From: Stenotrophomonas_A sp035539015
GTDB lineage: Bacteria; Pseudomonadota; Gammaproteobacteria; Xanthomonadales; Xanthomonadaceae
DNA length: 16,737 nucleotides
Direction of reading: 5' to 3'
Assembly (NCBI GenBank): GCA_035539015.1
Contig: DATLJF010000089.1
Location: forward strand, 1 to 16,737
Shown here: piece by piece, positions 13,746 through 16,737 of the stretch
Layout: each line of letters opens with the position of its first letter
Position numbering within the stretch: the stretch's first letter is position 1
Notes under the pieces: model-generated
The model's input: only the letters and a program-made list of their open reading frames with translations
Database searches by the model: none
Told to the model about the DNA's origin: nothing
Made by a program: the position numbers and the translations under genes

Positions 13746-13764
13746 GGCGAAAATTTTTTTCGCC
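13746..13764. repeat. AT-centred palindrome, copy 2
   Basis: GGCGAAAA and TTTTCGCC arms (8 bp each, perfect) around TTT. Same motif as the site at 13513-13528. Confidence 0.6.
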
Positions 13765-13993
13765 AAAGTACCTTTCGCGGCACTGCATCGACCGAAATGC
13801 GCAAACTTTTCCTGCCGCTGGCCGACCTCGACGACCACTTCGGAGACGCGCGTGCGTGCTTCCGGACGCGCGACGGCGGTCGACCAAGACGACTTTTCGT
13901 ATCGTCCGCCAGCCGATCGGGGTGCAGTCGGCTGCCACCCGGCATGCGCACCGACACCCGAAAACCAATCGACCGCCGCCGCCTCGCACAAAC

Positions 13994-14020
13994 AAAAACG
14001 GCCGCTTTCGCGGCCGTTTT
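13994..14020 (-). terminator. Intrinsic terminator of gcvTH
   Basis: A perfect 11-bp stem AAAACGGCCGC / GCGGCCGTTTT with a 4-nt loop, ending in five T on the minus strand. It lies 26 bp past the gcvH stop. Confidence 0.92.
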
Positions 14021-14045
14021 CCATGACGCCAGCTGAAGTGAAGAA

Positions 14046-14441
14046 TCAGTGAGCGTCTTCTTCCAGTAGTTCGGCGTAGTCGTCCGGGGCCAGCAGCTCG
14101 TTGAGCTGGTCCGGCTCGCTGACCTCAACGACGAAGATCCAACCTTCGCCGTAGGCGTCCTCGTTGATGGTCTCCGGCTTGTCGTTGAGGATCGAATTGA
14201 CCTCGACGACCTTGCCGCTGACCGGGCTGTAGACGTCCGAAGCGGCCTTGACCGACTCCACCACTGCGGCGCCGTTACCGGCCTCGACGGTGTCGCCGAC
14301 GTTCGGCAGCTCGACATAGACCAGGTCGCCCAGCAGGCCCTGGGCATGATCGGAAATTCCGACGGTGACGCGGCCGTTGCCTTCGACGCGGGCCCACTCG
14401 TGGGATTTGAGGAACTTGAGGTCGCCTGGGATCTCGCTCAT
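14046..14441 (-). CDS. gcvH: Glycine cleavage system H protein
   Basis: A 131-residue lipoyl carrier that shuttles the aminomethyl group between P, T and L proteins when glycine is split to CO2, ammonia and methylene-tetrahydrofolate. Features: FLKSHEWARVEG near the N-terminus, GISDHAQGLLGDLVYVELPNVGD, and the lipoylation motif ESVKAASDVYSP with Lys65. The length matches the family (about 129 aa). GGAG is 7 nt before the ATG at 14441. It lies 106 bp after gcvT on the same strand, and a strong terminator follows. gcvP is not in the window, so it is encoded elsewhere. Confidence 0.98.
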   Translation of the reverse strand: MSEIPGDLKFLKSHEWARVEGNGRVTVGISDHAQGLLGDLVYVELPNVGDTVEAGNGAAVVESVKAASDVYSPVSGKVVEVNSILNDKPETINEDAYGEGWIFVVEVSEPDQLNELLAPDDYAELLEEDAH

Positions 14442-14498
14442 GGGAAAGCTCCGGGAAAACGGGGTCGGGGAATGGAGACGTAGTTTAACCAACCAGGC

Positions 14499-14515
14499 GC
14501 GGGTGCAGCACCCGC
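14499..14515 (-). other. Intercistronic hairpin between gcvT and gcvH
   Basis: GCGGGTGC and GCACCCGC are perfect inverted repeats around one A. There is no T-run, so a role in processing or in the relative levels of T and H protein is possible but unproven. Confidence 0.4.
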
Positions 14516-14547
14516 TGCCGTAACGCGCGTGCGGCGTCCGGCCGGGT

Positions 14548-15657
14548 TCAACCCAGCACGCCGGGCTGGGCCTGGCCTTCGCGCACGAACGGGAACTTGA
14601 CCACGCGCACCGGCACTTCCTTGCCGCGGATGTCCACCCGCACCGCGCCCGGCTCGCCCGCCGGCACGCGCGCGAAGGCAATCGCCTTGCCCAGCGTCGG
14701 TGAGAACGTACCCGAGAGGATCTCGCCCTCGCCCTGCGCGGTGAGCACCTTCTGGCCATGGCGCAGTACGCCCTTCTCGTCCATCACCAGGCCAATCATT
14801 TGCCGCGGCGCACCACTGGCCTGCTGCGTCTCCAGCACCGCGCGGCCGATGAAGTCTCGACCCTCGTCCAATGCCACGGTCCAGGCCAGTGCTGCCTCGA
14901 ACGGCGAGACCGCGTCGTCCATGTCCTGGCCGTAGAGGTTCATGCCCGCTTCCAGGCGCAAGGTATCGCGCGCGCCAAGGCCGGCCGGCTTGACGTCCGC
15001 GGCCAGCAGTGCGTTCCAGAACGCGACGGCATCGGCTTCCGGCAGCACGATCTCGAAACCGTCCTCGCCGGTGTAGCCGGTGCGCGCCACGAACAGCGGC
15101 ACGCCGGCGTTGGACTTGGCATGCAGCGCGGCGAAGCGGCCAAGCTTGCGCGCCGGTGCCTGGTCGGCCTCGGCCAGCAGCGAGATGACTTTCTCGCGCG
15201 CCTTCGGGCCCTGCACCGCGATCATCGCGAAGTCCGGGCGTTCCTCTACGCGCACGCCAAACGCGGCCGCCTGCTCGCCGATCCACGCCAGGTCCTTGTC
15301 GCGGGTGCCGGCGTTGACCACCAGGCGGAAGAAGTCCTCGGCCTGGAAGTACACGATCAAGTCGTCGATCACCCCGCCTTGCGGGTTCAACATGCAGCTG
15401 TAGAGCGCCTTGCCCGGCACCTTGAGCTTGTCCACCGAGTTGGCCAGCAGGTGGCGCAGGAACGCGCGCACGCGCTCGCCGTGCAGGTCCACCACGGTCA
15501 TGTGGCTGACGTCGAACATGCCGGCGTCGCCACGCACCAGGTGGTGTTCGTCCAGCTGCGAGCCATAGTGGATGGGCATGTCCCAGCCCCCGAAGTCCAC
15601 CATCTTGGCGCCGAGGGCGCGATGGGTGTCGTTGAGGATGGTCTGCTTGAGGGTCAT
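14548..15657 (-). CDS. gcvT: Glycine cleavage system T protein (aminomethyltransferase)
   Basis: A 369-residue cytoplasmic enzyme that moves the methylene group from the aminomethyl-lipoyl H protein to tetrahydrofolate and releases ammonia. Seen: MVDFGGWDMPIHYGS (19-33), GMFDVSHM (46-53), NPQGGVIDDLIVY with the conserved Asp98, and GYTGEDGFEI in the middle, all diagnostic for GcvT. Length is normal (about 365). I chose the ATG at 15657 (MTLKQTILNDTHRALG), the conserved family N-terminus; the open frame extends 21 codons further but without homology. It heads the gcvTH transcription unit. A GATAAT element lies about 28 bp upstream. No glycine riboswitch is visible in the 102-bp upstream gap. 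Confidence 0.97.
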   Translation of the reverse strand: MTLKQTILNDTHRALGAKMVDFGGWDMPIHYGSQLDEHHLVRGDAGMFDVSHMTVVDLHGERVRAFLRHLLANSVDKLKVPGKALYSCMLNPQGGVIDDLIVYFQAEDFFRLVVNAGTRDKDLAWIGEQAAAFGVRVEERPDFAMIAVQGPKAREKVISLLAEADQAPARKLGRFAALHAKSNAGVPLFVARTGYTGEDGFEIVLPEADAVAFWNALLAADVKPAGLGARDTLRLEAGMNLYGQDMDDAVSPFEAALAWTVALDEGRDFIGRAVLETQQASGAPRQMIGLVMDEKGVLRHGQKVLTAQGEGEILSGTFSPTLGKAIAFARVPAGEPGAVRVDIRGKEVPVRVVKFPFVREGQAQPGVLG

Positions 15658-15684
15658 GGCGTCGGTTCCGGTGGAAAGACGCCC

Positions 15685-15710
15685 ATTATCGCCCGACGCT
15701 GCCGGGCGAT
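15685..15710 (-). promoter_or_regulatory. gcvT -10 element overlapping an inverted repeat
   Basis: On the minus strand, GATAAT (15690-15685; 5 of 6 consensus) overlaps the inner end of a perfect 8-bp inverted repeat, ATCGCCCG / CGGGCGAT (15688-15695 and 15703-15710). The -35 region is poor. The repeat occupies the spacer, so it could be an activator or repressor site. Confidence 0.4.
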
Positions 15711-15750
15711 CACGGCGCATAGCAGCAGCGCCGTCCCGCCCTTGCGGATC

Positions 15751-15770
15751 AGGCCGCGCTCAGGCGGCCT
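15751..15770 (-). other. Hairpin over the nfeD-like stop codon
   Basis: AGGCCGC / GCGGCCT (7 bp) with a 6-nt loop containing the TGA stop. No T-run follows, so it is at best a weak terminator for the SPFH-NfeD unit. Confidence 0.35.
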
Positions 15771-16191
15771 GCACCTTCAACGTCATGCCATCCACCGCCA
15801 CGATCCGCACCGCGCTGCCGGCGGCCAGGTCCGGCCCGTCGACGACCCAGAACGCGTCATCGATCTTGGCCCGGCCACGGCCACCGCTGATGGCCTGGTC
15901 GAGGATGACCACGCGGCCGACCAGCTGTTCGGCGCGGCGGTTGAGCAACGGCCGGTCGCTCGGGCGCTCGCCACGCCGGAACCAGGTGCGGTAGACCTGC
16001 ACCGAAATGAAACTGAGCACGCCGAAAGCCACCGCCTGGATCAGCAGCGGAATGTCCGGGATGACCCATACCGCGACGAACACGACCGTGGCAGCGAAGC
16101 CCATCCACAACATGAAAGCGCCGGGCGCCAGCGCTTCAGCGGCGAACAGCAGCAGCGCCAGCGCCGCCCAGCCGACCACTTCCGGGCGCAT
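15760..16191 (-). CDS. NfeD family protein
   Basis: A 143-residue inner-membrane protein. Residues 1-66 hold about three hydrophobic helices; residues about 80-143 form a small beta-barrel (OB-fold) domain with LVGRVVILDQAISGGRGRAKIDDAFWVVDG and a closing AGSAVRIVAVDGMTLKVQ, the pattern of the short NfeD1b/YbbK class. NfeD proteins partner SPFH/stomatin proteins, and here the SPFH gene ends 3 bp before this ATG, as in E. coli qmcA-ybbK. The pair is thought to act in membrane organisation or quality control; the molecular role is not settled. No separate protease domain is present, unlike long NfeD proteins. Confidence 0.95.
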   Translation of the reverse strand: MRPEVVGWAALALLLFAAEALAPGAFMLWMGFAATVVFVAVWVIPDIPLLIQAVAFGVLSFISVQVYRTWFRRGERPSDRPLLNRRAEQLVGRVVILDQAISGGRGRAKIDDAFWVVDGPDLAAGSAVRIVAVDGMTLKVQAA

Positions 16192-16194
16192 GGC

Positions 16195-16737
16195 TCAGGC
16201 TCCGAAGCGCGGCGGCGGCGGCGGGTTGCCGCGCGGTGCCGGCGGGTTGGTGCGTTCGCCCAGCGCCGCCTTGGCCAGGTCGGCGATACCGGCGATCGAG
16301 CCGATGATGCCAGCCGATTCCATCGGCATCAGCACGAACTTCTGGTTCGGCGCGGTGGCCAACTCCTTGAAGGCTTCCACGTACTTCTGCGCGATGAAGT
16401 AGTTGATCGCCTGGACGTTGCCGGCGGCGATCGCGTCGGAGACCATCTGCGTCGCCCGCGCCTCGGCTTCAGCCGAGCGCTCGCGTGCCTCGGCGTCGCG
16501 GAACGCGGCCTCCCTGCGGCCCTCGGCTTCGAGCACGGCCGCCTGCTTCTGCCCTTCGGCCCGCAGGATTTCCGATTGGCGCACGCCCTCGGCGTCCAGC
16601 ACGGCGGCGCGCTTGTTCTGCTCGGCCATCTTCTGCTGCTGCATCGACTGCACCAGGTTCTGTGGCGGCTGGATGTCCTTGATCTCGATCCGGGTCACCT
16701 TGATGCCCCACGGATTGGTCGCATGGTCGACGACGTT
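16195..16737 (-). CDS. SPFH/stomatin-like protein, C-terminal part (start outside window)
   Basis: The open frame continues to the window edge, so the N-terminal membrane anchor and most of the SPFH domain are missing; about 180 residues are visible. Seen: DHATNPWGIKVTRIEIKDIQPP, the end of the SPFH domain with the conserved NPWG and IEIKDI, then an Ala/Glu/Arg-rich coiled coil (MAEQNKRAAVLDAEG through AEAEARATQ), then FIAQKYVEAFKELA and a Pro/Arg-rich tail PPAPRGNPPPPPRFGA. This matches QmcA/stomatin-class proteins that form large ring-like oligomers in the inner membrane. It lies directly upstream of the NfeD partner, with 3 bp between them, so they are surely co-transcribed. Confidence 0.94.
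   Translation of the reverse strand, partial: NVVDHATNPWGIKVTRIEIKDIQPPQNLVQSMQQQKMAEQNKRAAVLDAEGVRQSEILRAEGQKQAAVLEAEGRREAAFRDAEARERSAEAEARATQMVSDAIAAGNVQAINYFIAQKYVEAFKELATAPNQKFVLMPMESAGIIGSIAGIADLAKAALGERTNPPAPRGNPPPPPRFGA

Larger units (their letters stand above)
13187..13994. other. Gene-free region with A/T islands and hairpins
   Basis: Roughly 800 bp between the histone-like gene and the gcvH terminator without a convincing gene on either strand. Frames stay open only because of GC bias and their translations (Arg/Ala/Ser-rich, no recognisable fold) look like noise. It holds T8 at 13490-13497, A/T palindromes at 13513 and 13746, A9 at 13624-13632, and GC-rich hairpins at 13241-13263 and 13305-13330. 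Possible roles: long 5' leader, small RNA or nucleoid-protein binding region. Confidence 0.55.

Noticed and set aside
13204..14052. Open frame of 282 codons on the plus strand across the gene-free region
   Set aside because: Its translation is Arg/Ala/Ser-rich without any recognisable fold, no Shine-Dalgarno precedes the start, it overlaps the gcvH terminator, and all frames here stay open through GC bias.

Overview
The window looks like a chromosomal segment of a high-GC gammaproteobacterium, most likely Xanthomonadaceae/Lysobacteraceae (Lysobacter, Luteimonas, Pseudoxanthomonas or Stenotrophomonas type). This is inferred from the Xanthomonas-style TonB-dependent receptor, a large membrane-anchored FadE acyl-CoA dehydrogenase, a Lys/Ala-rich histone H1-like protein and strong GC bias. 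No 16S or other taxonomic marker is present, so the genus is not resolved. There are no IS elements, tRNAs, rRNAs or CRISPR arrays.

Layout. (1) 1-1548: 3' part of a TonB-dependent receptor gene ending at a strong terminator. (2) 1670-6366: a fatty-acid module. A TetR regulator (minus) diverges from an alpha/beta hydrolase, fadE (ATGA overlap) and a DUF4442 hotdog protein. The divergent gap holds two near-identical 18-bp inverted repeats that sit on the -35 and -10 of the hydrolase promoter, and the hydrolase mRNA looks leaderless. (3) 6460-7439: a 53-aa peptide with a double-glycine leader followed by a CPBP-family membrane protease, separated by a 9-bp-stem hairpin. This is the best candidate for an undescribed small system. 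(4) 7428-9145 (minus): a 12-TM MFS/NTP-transporter-like protein and a DUF1304 membrane protein, translationally coupled. (5) 9325-12473 (plus): a GMC-family FAD oxidoreductase (GTG start) and a secreted class C beta-lactamase-family serine hydrolase. (6) 12658-13186 (minus): a histone H1-like protein built of (A/V/T)-A-K-K repeats, with three tandem 63-bp units and its own terminator.

(7) 13187-13994: about 800 bp without a credible gene. It contains A/T islands, two matching AT-centred palindromes and GC-rich hairpins in otherwise GC-rich DNA, just upstream of the nucleoid-protein gene. (8) 13994-15710 (minus): gcvT-gcvH of the glycine cleavage system with a terminator after gcvH and an inverted repeat next to the probable gcvT -10 element. 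(9) 15760-16737 (minus): an SPFH/stomatin-like protein (5' part outside the window) and its NfeD partner, spaced by 3 bp.

How the genes work together: the TetR-hydrolase-fadE-DUF4442 block is readable as an acyl-CoA catabolic regulon; gcvT and gcvH supply two of the four glycine cleavage components; the SPFH/NfeD pair is a standard membrane-quality module; the GG-leader peptide and CPBP protease may form a bacteriocin/maturation or immunity pair. Starts of the CPBP, MFS-like and serine hydrolase genes are the least certain.
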